Translations under genes and position numbers: made by a program
Assembly: GCA_029565415.1 (NCBI GenBank)
Contig: JAKQOH010000139.1
Location: 1-64,000, forward strand
Reading direction: 5' to 3'
DNA from: Candidatus Rifleibacteriota bacterium
Lineage (GTDB): Bacteria > Riflebacteria > Ozemobacteria > Ozemobacterales > Ozemobacteraceae
Length of the DNA stretch: 64,000 nucleotides
Notes under the pieces: generated by a model
What the model was told of the DNA's origin: nothing
Seen by the model: only the letters and a program-made list of their open reading frames with translations
Databases searched by the model: none
Shown here: in pieces, positions 52,293 to 59,979 of the stretch
Layout: each line of letters opens with the position of its first letter
Numbering within the stretch: the first letter of the stretch is position 1

Positions 52293-52859
52293 TCAAACGA
52301 CCGGGTCAGTCTCGAACCGCAGTTTCGGGGCGAACCGGTCGCGTTCGCTGAACATGCAGCCGCAATATTTCTGTCGATATAATTCGTGCGCTCGCGCCTC
52401 GGCGTGGGTCGTGGAAAAAGCGGGGCGCAGATCCGTGTCGACGAACGAGACGCCGTGGGTCCGGCCGGCCTCGTGGCCGATCGAGACGAGCAGGTCGTGG
52501 TCCTGGTAGGGGCTGATCAGCAGGGTCGTGGAGAATGCCGGAATGCCGTCCCGGCGGGCCCGGGCCGCCGTCGCCCCAAGCCGCATCCGGAAACAGGCGG
52601 CGCATCGTGCCGGGCCGAAATCCCCCTGGAGAGCCGTGAGAAACCGGTCCAGGCCATAGGAAACATCTCCCCAGCGAATCTCGGCATGCAGGAGGCCGGC
52701 CATCTTCCGGAACGATTCGAACCGGGCGTGATACTCGGTGAGCGGATGGATGTTCGGATTCTCCCAGAACAGCACCATCTCCCTGGCCCCGGCGGATTTC
52801 AGGTGCGGCCAGGCGCCGCTCAGGCAGGGGCCGCAACAGGTATGGAGGAGGAGGCTCAC
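52293..52859 (-). CDS. queH: Epoxyqueuosine reductase QueH
   Basis: Last step of queuosine synthesis in tRNA wobble position 34, in organisms lacking QueG. The 188-residue product carries the Cys set of the QueH (DUF208) family: HTCCGPC near the N-terminus, RCAACFRMRL centrally and KYCGCMFSE near the end, which bind a 4Fe-4S cluster and a metal site. Also NPNIHPLTEYHARFESFRK. Start is GTG at 52859. It follows miaB by 13 bases, so two anticodon-loop modification genes are paired. Confidence 0.92.
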   Translation of the reverse strand: MSLLLHTCCGPCLSGAWPHLKSAGAREMVLFWENPNIHPLTEYHARFESFRKMAGLLHAEIRWGDVSYGLDRFLTALQGDFGPARCAACFRMRLGATAARARRDGIPAFSTTLLISPYQDHDLLVSIGHEAGRTHGVSFVDTDLRPAFSTTHAEARAHELYRQKYCGCMFSERDRFAPKLRFETDPVV

Positions 52860-52872
52860 GTGCGGCCTCCCG

Positions 52873-54198
52873 TCAGACGCGGGTGCCGGACATCGTCCAG
52901 AGGCGGGCCCGGTCGATCTTCACCGTGATGAACCGGCCGATCAGGTCGGGAGTGCCGGCGAAATCGACGACCCTGCCGGTGCGCGTCTTTCCGAGAAGAT
53001 GGCCGGGGGTGCGGCCGGATTCGCTCTCGACCAGCAGCTCGAACGTGCGCCCAACCTGGCGGCTGCTTTCCTCCTCGGCGATCGCATTCTGAACCTCGAT
53101 CAGCCGGGCGAGGCGGGCCTTGCGCTCCTCTTCGGGAAGCAGGCCCGGCATCGTCGCCGCCGGCGTTCCTTCGCGGGGGGAATAGTAGTAGGTATATGCC
53201 GACTCGTATCGCACCTCTCGAACGAGGGAAAGGGTCGCTTCGAACTCGCTCTCGGTTTCGGTCGGGAAGCCGCAGATCAGGTCCGTGGTGATGCAGGCCC
53301 CAGGAATGAGTTCGCGGACGTTTCGGACGAGATCGAGATACCGCTGCCGCGTGTACCCCCGGTTCATCAGGGAAAGAATGCGGTCCGATCCGGCCTGGGC
53401 GGGCAGATGGAACTGCTCGCACAACTTCGAGAGGCGGGACATGCGCAGAAGGGCGTCGCGGGTGAAATCCCGGGGGTGCGAAGTGAGGAACCGCACCCAG
53501 CGGATTCCCGGAATCTGCTCGACCTCTTCGAGAAGTGTTGCGAATCCTTCCGCCATGCCCAGATCTTTTCCATAGGCGTTGACGTTCTGTCCGAGAAGGG
53601 TGATCTCGACGACGCCCTTTGCCGCCAGGTCGCGGATGAACGCAAGGAGTTCCGTGAGGGGGCGGGAAACCTCGGGGCCTCGGACATGGGGAACGATGCA
53701 GTAGGAACAGAAATTGGTGCAGCCCCGGATGATGTTGACGAGCGCGGAAAAAGGACGCTCGAGAAGAATGCCGTCGACATGTTCCCCGTCGAAGCTGCCG
53801 ATCGCGGCGAAGGCTCCGGTGGCCTGCTGCTGATGAGCCTGCTGGAGAAGGAGGGGCAGGGTGGGGATATCGTTCGGTCCGAACACGAGATCGACATGGG
53901 GGAGAAGCTCGAACAGGCGATCCTGCTTGGCCTGGGCAACGCAGCCGGCAATTCCGATCAGCAGGTGTGGACGGCGTTTCTTGAGGCTCTGGAGCGACTG
54001 GATGCGGCTCACGAGCCGCTGCTCGGCATGTTCCCGCACGCAGCAGGTGTTGTAGAGGATGAGATCGGCATCGGCTTCAGTGGTGGTTTCCGAATACCCG
54101 AGGCCGGTCAGCATGCCGCGGATCCGTTGGGCATCCGCCTGGTTCATCTGACACCCGAAGGTGGTCAGGAAAAAATGCTGAGTTCCGCTGGATTTCAT
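52873..54198 (-). CDS. miaB: tRNA-2-methylthio-N6-dimethylallyladenosine synthase MiaB
   Basis: Radical-SAM enzyme that adds the methylthio group to A37. The 441-residue product has three cysteines of the N-terminal UPF0004 domain (about 16, 52, 86), the radical-SAM CX3CX2C at 160-167 (CTNFCSYC), TLLGQNVNAYGKD, and a C-terminal TRAM domain (about 380-441). MiaB is preferred over MtaB or RimO by the GCQMNQAD start and RGPEVSRP block. ATG at 54198. Confidence 0.95.
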   Translation of the reverse strand: MKSSGTQHFFLTTFGCQMNQADAQRIRGMLTGLGYSETTTEADADLILYNTCCVREHAEQRLVSRIQSLQSLKKRRPHLLIGIAGCVAQAKQDRLFELLPHVDLVFGPNDIPTLPLLLQQAHQQQATGAFAAIGSFDGEHVDGILLERPFSALVNIIRGCTNFCSYCIVPHVRGPEVSRPLTELLAFIRDLAAKGVVEITLLGQNVNAYGKDLGMAEGFATLLEEVEQIPGIRWVRFLTSHPRDFTRDALLRMSRLSKLCEQFHLPAQAGSDRILSLMNRGYTRQRYLDLVRNVRELIPGACITTDLICGFPTETESEFEATLSLVREVRYESAYTYYYSPREGTPAATMPGLLPEEERKARLARLIEVQNAIAEEESSRQVGRTFELLVESESGRTPGHLLGKTRTGRVVDFAGTPDLIGRFITVKIDRARLWTMSGTRV

Positions 54199-54279
54199 AA
54201 GAGCGTGATTTTACCATAAATACAGGAAGGAGTGTCGAAGCTTGTGTTATCAGTATTATGATATGGCTTTGATAATTAC

Positions 54280-54293
54280 CGATAACGTTATCG
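54280..54293. promoter_or_regulatory. Perfect 14-bp palindrome, operator-like
   Basis: CGATAACGTTATCG, 62 bases before the -35 of the downstream promoter. Its symmetry and AT-rich surroundings suggest a dimeric regulator site. Confidence 0.45.
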
Positions 54294-54354
54294 ATTGAAA
54301 AGTGAATATGTTTGGATTTCTTTCCCTATTACAGAGTAGAGAGGGGATTTTCTG

Positions 54355-54383
54355 TTGACGAATGGTGAGGCTTATTGCATAGT
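54355..54383 (+). promoter_or_regulatory. Sigma70-type promoter of the secreted-protein gene
   Basis: TTGACG at 54355-54360, a 17-base spacer and CATAGT at 54378-54383. It gives a leader of about 100 bases before the ATG at 54489. Confidence 0.5.
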
Positions 54384-54488
54384 TCCTCTATTCTAGAGGG
54401 AGATGTGTCCATCATAGCGGCTTTCAGACCGAATCGAACCCACAGGATCGACAAAAATTTCAACACAGCATGAACTGCTGGAGGAATG

Positions 54489-55325
54489 ATGAAAACTACC
54501 CGCTTGATCATAACTGCCATCATCGGCTTCTGTTTTGCCCTGACCGCTCTGCCGGCAGTTTTTGCCGATTCTGCCTCTGCTGCACGGTTGTCTTCCGATG
54601 AACCTGTTTCCGATGCCCCGGTTGCTTCACCGGATGGTTCGGCAAGTCAGCTTCCGCCCATGGATTTTGCCCCCGTTGACTCCACGGCTGCAGAACCGGC
54701 AGCCAACAAAGAAATGAGTTCGACGCCGAAGAGTTCCCGGAAGATTCGGGAATACTGGCTGAAGATTCATGCCGATGAAATGGCGGGTATCGCGAAGCGC
54801 GAAGAAATGCCCGTCGAGCCCGGTGTCAACGTCGCGCCGGCGCCGGTTGAGCCGGTTGTGAGCGTTTCCGAGACGAAGCCTGTGGAAGAAAAAGCCGCGG
54901 TTGCTCCGGCTCCAGCTGCCGTCGAGACGAACAATCTCGGCATCGAAAAGCCGATTCCCCATTCCGAGGCTCCGGTTGTCGTTCAGGGCGCCGCCCGGGA
55001 GCACAAGGATGTCGTCGTGAGCAAGGATGATATCGCTCCGCCCGCTGACGGACAGGCCATGGAACAAGCGTCGGATCTGCCGTTGTTTTCAGCCGCTCTT
55101 GCAAAGATGACTGCCCGACGGGCTCAGCGTGAGGCTGATGCCAAACGCCTGAACATCATTCTGCCGAGCCAGGGGGGCGCTGCGGACAAGGTGCCTGCAA
55201 GCCTCAAGAAGCTCAATGCTACCGTCTCGGAGTTGATCGAGCGGAGAGGCACGAAGTTTTCTTTCGATACCGTCGCTGAGTCTGGAGCTCTTGCCGGCAC
55301 CCCTGCGCCAGCCGAGAATAAATAA
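54489..55325 (+). CDS. Secreted, Pro/Glu/Val-rich protein of unknown function
   Basis: A 278-residue product with a signal peptide (about 1-26, cut near VFADS), a disordered-looking middle rich in Val, Pro, Glu and Ala, and a helical C-terminal third (FSAALAKMTARRAQREADAKR, ASLKKLNATVSELIERRG). No cysteine except in the leader and no catalytic motif. ATG at 54489 is better spaced from GGAGG than ATG at 54486. The gene is lower in GC than its neighbours and stands alone with its own promoter and hairpin. It may be a surface or envelope-spanning protein; the family is not recognised. Confidence 0.7.
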   Translation: MKTTRLIITAIIGFCFALTALPAVFADSASAARLSSDEPVSDAPVASPDGSASQLPPMDFAPVDSTAAEPAANKEMSSTPKSSRKIREYWLKIHADEMAGIAKREEMPVEPGVNVAPAPVEPVVSVSETKPVEEKAAVAPAPAAVETNNLGIEKPIPHSEAPVVVQGAAREHKDVVVSKDDIAPPADGQAMEQASDLPLFSAALAKMTARRAQREADAKRLNIILPSQGGAADKVPASLKKLNATVSELIERRGTKFSFDTVAESGALAGTPAPAENK

Positions 55326-55342
55326 CTTCTCCATCATGCACG

Positions 55343-55372
55343 ACGCCCCGACGGCGTTTCGTCGTCGGGGCG
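55343..55372. terminator. Hairpin after the secreted-protein gene
   Basis: acgccccgacg (55343-55353) pairs with cgtcggggcgt (55362-55372), loop gcgtttcg-like, followed by only a weak T-run. Probably ends the plus transcript, and also the minus transcript from 55570. Confidence 0.6.
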
Positions 55373-55396
55373 TTCGGGAAGCCTGCCGGGTCTTCG

Positions 55397-55570
55397 TCAG
55401 CGGATGCTTCCGGTGCAGGAAGCGAAGTCTTCCGCGTTTCCTGCACCGATGGTGTTATACCTGATTCTTTGTCCCGTGCTTTCGTCGTCTGCTCCGCATC
55501 CGGTGATCACTGCGGGCAGCAGGACCAGGGCCAGGGCTACGAATAACCAAACGAAATTCTGATAATTCAT
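55397..55570 (-). CDS. Small lipoprotein (57 residues)
   Basis: ATG at 55570 with a GGGGGAACC purine site. The product MNYQNFVWLFVALALVLL... has a classic lipoprotein signal ending VITGC (Cys25) and only about 32 mature residues (GADDESTGQRIRYNTIGAG then NAEDFASC). Such mini-lipoproteins resemble entericidin-like or surface-exposed small lipoproteins. It lies 72 bases past the SpoIID stop and may be read from that operon. Function unknown. Confidence 0.68.
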   Translation of the reverse strand: MNYQNFVWLFVALALVLLPAVITGCGADDESTGQRIRYNTIGAGNAEDFASCTGSIR

Positions 55571-55642
55571 GGGTGGTTCCCCCTTCTGCAAATCGTACCT
55601 GCGGAGGTTTTCGGCAGAATGTGCAGGTTTTCGAAGGGACCT

Positions 55643-57226
55643 TCAGTACGTGTGTTCAAGTTTTCCCCCGGGGAAGTAGTGTTCGAGAATTCTCTGGAAG
55701 GGAACCCCGGCTTTTCCCATCGCCTGGGCTCCGGTCTGGCACATTCCGACCCCGTGGCCCCAGCCTGAACCGATGATATCGGCCCCGATGATGAACCCGG
55801 ATGTATCAGTTTTCCAGTCAGAGACGAAGCAGGCGCTTCTCAGACCACCGAACAATTTTCTGATAGCCAGCTCCTTCATGACGGTTTTCGATCCCTGCTC
55901 CCCGTTCAGTGTAATCCGATAGATCCGTCCCGATGGGCCACGGGCAATATCGGTGATGGAAGTGATCCGGCCGATGCCGGCTGATTCTTCGACCTTGGTC
56001 CAGTCGGCTCTGGACAGCTTTTTCCGCCAGCGGAACTTGTCGCCCCCTTCGACGGAAGCGTCTCCACACCAGGATTTCGGGGGATTTCGAATGAAGGTTT
56101 CCACGTCGCGTTCCTTCGTCAGGTCGAGTCGGGGCGGTTTCCCTCCCGTATCCCAGGTGCCGGCGAGCTGGGCATCCGGCGGGGAGGTCCAGACGAGATG
56201 GTTGGATTCGCTGTGACCGCCGCAGTTCGCGGAATATACGGCATCCACGATCCCGCCTTCGGTGTTGCGGAGAACGAGGCCGCGCGTGGGGGAGATCACG
56301 GGCGCGAGTTTCCGCGAAGCCGCCGTTTCCCCGGCGTAGACCTGGCAGTGCTGTTCGGCACAGAAGTCGAAGCCTTCCCCGAGATGGCGAAGCCCCATTT
56401 TCGAGAGAATTTCCCCCCGGGCCGCGACGGCCTGAGCCTGGATTGCCCCCGCAGCAGCGTTTGACGAGATCTCGGAGGGGACGACACCGGCGAGAAAGTG
56501 TTCGAGATCGCTCGTCAGGATGGCGTCCAGGGCATCCTGAGCTCCCCAGCGAATAGAAACGGGACCTTTGTAGGTGCGATCGGCAAACCCGTGCCAGGCA
56601 TAGCCCTTTGCGAACTCGACCTGCTTCAGCTCTGCAACGGTTGCGGGAATCAGCTCGAGGTTTTCCTCGCCGGCGGCTACGGGGTTTCCATTGATCGCGA
56701 GGGCGATCGCGCCGCGGGCGCGGCTGACGACCTCTTCCAGAATCCAGCTCGAGTTCCCCCCGGCAGCCAGTTCGTCGACGAGCCGGGTCGCGGCATCCTT
56801 CGTATCGAAGAGGCCGACGCCGATATACACGACCCGGCCGTCCCAGGAAACGGTTTTCCCGTCTTCCTGATACGAGATGTGGCCGGCTTCGAAGGTGTGA
56901 ATCGGCCGGCCGCTCGCCCGCCACGTTGCCAGCGCCGCCTCGACACGGGCGGGCTCCCGCCGGGGGGCCGACTCGACCATCACATGGAACCGCTTCACGG
57001 CGGGAGTGACGAGGGTGCCGGTGACCGAGACCCGGTCGGTTCCGCCGATACCGCCCGATCGGCTGCCGAGACGCCAGGCGCCCCCACCGGGAAGCCGGCA
57101 GGAAAGCGCCCTCGGATACTCGGCGATTTTCATGGCGAGCGTGGGGGTGTCGGCTGCGGTGGTTTCCGCGGGGGCGAAAGCCAGCAGGGCCATTCCGAGA
57201 AGGGCTGCCCGGGTGAACTCATTCAT
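55643..57226 (-). CDS. SpoIID/LytB-domain protein (second copy), in the murQ operon
   Basis: A 527-residue exported protein with signal peptide (about 1-25), a long N-terminal region and the SpoIID core: DLEHFLAGVVPSEISSNAAAGAIQAQAVAARGE (Glu of PSEI is the expected catalytic residue), EQHCQVYAGE, NCGGHSESNH, and GSGWGHGVGMCQTGAQAMGK. If it is a lytic transglycosylase it would release 1,6-anhydro-muropeptides. The start at 57226 overlaps the murQ stop by eight bases and keeps a GGAGG site nine bases upstream. It is the last gene of the transporter-kinase-murQ operon. Confidence 0.87.
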   Translation of the reverse strand: MNEFTRAALLGMALLAFAPAETTAADTPTLAMKIAEYPRALSCRLPGGGAWRLGSRSGGIGGTDRVSVTGTLVTPAVKRFHVMVESAPRREPARVEAALATWRASGRPIHTFEAGHISYQEDGKTVSWDGRVVYIGVGLFDTKDAATRLVDELAAGGNSSWILEEVVSRARGAIALAINGNPVAAGEENLELIPATVAELKQVEFAKGYAWHGFADRTYKGPVSIRWGAQDALDAILTSDLEHFLAGVVPSEISSNAAAGAIQAQAVAARGEILSKMGLRHLGEGFDFCAEQHCQVYAGETAASRKLAPVISPTRGLVLRNTEGGIVDAVYSANCGGHSESNHLVWTSPPDAQLAGTWDTGGKPPRLDLTKERDVETFIRNPPKSWCGDASVEGGDKFRWRKKLSRADWTKVEESAGIGRITSITDIARGPSGRIYRITLNGEQGSKTVMKELAIRKLFGGLRSACFVSDWKTDTSGFIIGADIIGSGWGHGVGMCQTGAQAMGKAGVPFQRILEHYFPGGKLEHTY

Positions 57227-58145
57227 CGGCATCGACCTCCCCGAGGGCCACGGCAAGCCGTCCCTGTGCCGTTTCGAGGGCTTTGCGCGCCTCGTCCGGC
57301 GTCCCGCCGTTCCTCGCCAGGAAGATGGCCAGCTTCACTTCGCCTTCGGCGCGTTCCAGGCAGGATTCCGCATGTTCCGGGGTGGTCCGTGCTCCTTCCA
57401 TCACGATCCGCCGGGCTCGCGCCCGCAGCTTGTCGTTCGTGGCGCGCACGTCGACCATCAGGTTCTGATACACCTTGCCGATCCGGATCATCGAGATCGA
57501 TGATAGCATATTTAATACTATTTTACATGCCGTGCCGCTCTTGAGCCGGGTCGATCCGGCGATCACCTCGGGGCCGACGATCGGGTTGATATGCACGTCC
57601 ACGTCGGGGCGCTGCCCGTAGGGATTGCAGGAGATCATCACGGTCGGGCTCCCGTTCGCCTTCGCATGGGCCAGGCCCGAGACGACATAGGGGGTCGTGC
57701 CGGAGGCGGTGATGCCCACGACGACGTCGACCGGTCGGAGCCCGATGCCCTGCAGATCCGTCACGGCGGCCTCCCGGTCATCCTCGGCCCCTTCCCGTGC
57801 CCGGAAGATCGCCTCGGTGCCGCCGGCGATCAGCGCGACGACGAGATCCGGAGAGACGCCGAAGGTGGGCGGGCACTCGGAGGCATCCAGGACGGCGAGA
57901 CGGCCGGATGTGCCGGCGCCGATGTAGATCAGCCGCCCGTTCTGCCGGAACGCCGCCACGATACGGTCGACGGCCTGGGCGATGTGTTCGGAAACGGCTT
58001 CGATGGCCGTGAAGACGGACCGGTCCTCGTGCAGGAAGGTTTTCACGATCTCGCGGGTGGACTGCCGGTCGATATAGACCGTGCGCGGATTGCGGCTTTC
58101 CGTGAGGGGAAGATGCGTCGTTGCCTGCGGCTGGGATGTCGTCAT
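57219..58145 (-). CDS. murQ: N-acetylmuramic acid 6-phosphate etherase MurQ
   Basis: Cleaves the lactyl ether of MurNAc-6-phosphate to give GlcNAc-6-phosphate and D-lactate, the key step in reuse of wall sugars. The 308-residue product has LPLTESRNPRTVYID, the SIS domain with IYIGAGTSGRLAVLDASECPPTFG (catalytic Glu in SEC) and GIGLRPVDVVVGITASGTTPYV. ATG at 58145 has GGAGG seven bases upstream, with the kinase gene 22 bases before. The operon lacks murP (PTS), so uptake is by the ABC system and phosphorylation by the kinase. Confidence 0.95.
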   Translation of the reverse strand: MTTSQPQATTHLPLTESRNPRTVYIDRQSTREIVKTFLHEDRSVFTAIEAVSEHIAQAVDRIVAAFRQNGRLIYIGAGTSGRLAVLDASECPPTFGVSPDLVVALIAGGTEAIFRAREGAEDDREAAVTDLQGIGLRPVDVVVGITASGTTPYVVSGLAHAKANGSPTVMISCNPYGQRPDVDVHINPIVGPEVIAGSTRLKSGTACKIVLNMLSSISMIRIGKVYQNLMVDVRATNDKLRARARRIVMEGARTTPEHAESCLERAEGEVKLAIFLARNGGTPDEARKALETAQGRLAVALGEVDADE

Positions 58146-58167
58146 GATGCCTCCGATGGGTGTGGAC

Positions 58168-59151
58168 TCAGTGGGCGGCCAGGCGGCGGAGCCTGTGGAG
58201 CGTCTCATCGTCGAGACTGCTCCCGCTCGGGGACAAATGCCTGATCAGGGGGCCCCAGATCGGCGGGAACGCCGGTTCGCGCAGATGGAACCGGCCCGGC
58301 TCCCGTTCTTCCAGGGTGCGAAGGGCGCGGTCAGGGAAGGATGGCCATCGCGACCAGAGTCCGCCCGTTCCGATCAGGGCAATCCGGTTGCCGAAGCCGA
58401 GATCCCCGGCAAGAGCACGGATATCCGCCGCCCAGCGGCGCAGCGAAGCCGAGACGAGGGCATCGGCCGTCTGGTCCCCCTCGTCGGCGGAGATCGTGAG
58501 AACCGGCGCCACTTCTCCCAGCCGGCGCTGGGCGGCGGGGTCGGCATACAGCCAGTCGAGGATCGCGGCCCGGTCGATCTGCATCTGTTTGAACTGGCTC
58601 CTGAACTGGGCCAGGAGGCTTTTTCCCGAGAAATCCCCTTCGATGGCCCCCAGAATCTGCTGGAGAGCGAGCCTGCCGAATTCGGCCCCCGAAGGGGTCG
58701 TGTCGAGCAAAAAGCCCCAGCCGCCGCGCCGCCGCTCCATGCCCGTGCGTCGTCCGAACAGCACCGAGCCGGTTCCGTTGACGCTCAGGATGCCGTCGCT
58801 GCCCGCAAACGCCGCGGCATGGTTTGCTTCGTAATCCCGGGAAACGGCGATCTCGCCGGGAACCAGCCCGGCCGTCTCGATCGCCTCTTTCCAGCGTTCC
58901 CGGTCCAGCTCCGGGCGGGCTCCGGCACACCCGACGAGCCAGGCGGCCCCCTGGGGATCGGCTCCGCAGGAGCGGATCTGGTCGGCGATGTTCCGTACCA
59001 GCTCGGTCAGCTCGTCGCGGCCCATGCCTCGGAGGTTGCGCGAGGGACAGGAAACGGGCACGAGAGCCTCGTCCAGCAAGCGCAGCGCGATGCCGGAGGC
59101 ATGGGTGCCCCCGACGTCGAGCGAGATCATCCAGTTCGTCGCCATCATCAT
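58168..59151 (-). CDS. BadF/BadG/NagK-type amino-sugar kinase (MurNAc/GlcNAc kinase candidate)
   Basis: ASKHA-fold ATP kinase for N-acetyl amino sugars. The 327-residue product has DVGGTHASGI (about 11-20, phosphate 1), SRDYEANHAAAFAG (Asp base region), GILSVNGTGSVLFGRR (phosphate 2) and RIALIGTGGLWS. MurK of Clostridium acetobutylicum, which phosphorylates both MurNAc and GlcNAc, belongs to this family, and adjacent murQ supports a MurNAc substrate. ATG at 59151 overlaps the permease stop by four bases. Confidence 0.86.
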   Translation of the reverse strand: MMMATNWMISLDVGGTHASGIALRLLDEALVPVSCPSRNLRGMGRDELTELVRNIADQIRSCGADPQGAAWLVGCAGARPELDRERWKEAIETAGLVPGEIAVSRDYEANHAAAFAGSDGILSVNGTGSVLFGRRTGMERRRGGWGFLLDTTPSGAEFGRLALQQILGAIEGDFSGKSLLAQFRSQFKQMQIDRAAILDWLYADPAAQRRLGEVAPVLTISADEGDQTADALVSASLRRWAADIRALAGDLGFGNRIALIGTGGLWSRWPSFPDRALRTLEEREPGRFHLREPAFPPIWGPLIRHLSPSGSSLDDETLHRLRRLAAH

Positions 59152-59969
59152 TGAACCGCTCCGCTTCTCATTCCCTCGAGGAGATGCCTCGAGAACGCCA
59201 TGAAGATCAGCACCATCGGCAGGGCCGCGAAGGTCGCCCCCGCCATCAGGAGCCCGTAATCCATGATCTGCTGGTCCTGCATCGTCGCCAGACCGACCGG
59301 CAGCGTGTAGCTCGCCTCGGTGTTCAGCGTCACCAGCGGCCAGAGGAAGGCGTTCCACTGGGCGATGAAGATGAAAATGCCCGACGTGGCGAGGATCGGC
59401 ATGGATAATGGAAAATATATATGACGAAAGATATCGAACTCGCCGGCGCCGTCCATGCGCGCCGCTTCCTGCAGCTGCCGGGGGATCGAGTCCATGTACT
59501 GGCGGACCATGTAGATGCCGAAGGGCGCCGCCAGGGATGGAAGGATCACCGCCCACAGGCTGTCGATCAGCCCCCAACGCGACAGGAAGAGGAACAGCGG
59601 CAACATGACGATCTGGCCCGGCACCATCATCGAGGCCAGCACGATCCAGAACAGCGCTTCCCGGCCCCGGAACCGGCCTACCGAGAAGCTGAACGCCGCG
59701 AGCGCGTTGAACAGCAGCTGGCCCGCCGTGATGGCGGCCGAGGTGACGAGCGAGTTGAGGGTCCAGCCCAGAATCCGGCCTCCCCCGAACAGCAGCCGGA
59801 AGTTCTCCAGCGACCACGAGCCGTACCGCGGCGGACTCTGTTCGAGGGCGGCGGGATCGGTGAATGCCGTGACGAGCATCCAGGCCAGGGGGCCGAGCGT
59901 CAGGGCGAGACCGGCCGAAAGCACGGCGAGGGTGGCCAGGGAAGGGGCGGCGCGGCGCGTGGTCGTCAT
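59148..59969 (-). CDS. ABC sugar importer permease, MalG/UgpE type
   Basis: A 273-residue inner-membrane protein with six hydrophobic segments and the EAA loop LQEAARMDGAGEFDIFRHIYFPLS that contacts the ATPase. The start WMLVTAFTDPAALEQSP-like region is typical of CUT1 sugar permeases. It pairs with the permease half of the upstream fusion protein. No ATPase gene is in the operon, so a shared MsmX/UgpC-like ATPase is expected elsewhere. Confidence 0.93.
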   Translation of the reverse strand: MTTTRRAAPSLATLAVLSAGLALTLGPLAWMLVTAFTDPAALEQSPPRYGSWSLENFRLLFGGGRILGWTLNSLVTSAAITAGQLLFNALAAFSFSVGRFRGREALFWIVLASMMVPGQIVMLPLFLFLSRWGLIDSLWAVILPSLAAPFGIYMVRQYMDSIPRQLQEAARMDGAGEFDIFRHIYFPLSMPILATSGIFIFIAQWNAFLWPLVTLNTEASYTLPVGLATMQDQQIMDYGLLMAGATFAALPMVLIFMAFSRHLLEGMRSGAVQ

Positions 59970-59979
59970 CGATGCCTCC

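Larger units (their letters stand above)
54199..54488. other. AT-rich upstream region of the secreted protein gene
   Basis: About 290 bases with no gene, markedly lower in GC than the rest of the window. It holds the palindrome at 54280-54293 and a promoter at 54355-54383 and is upstream of the gene at 54489. No RNA gene was recognised. Confidence 0.65.
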
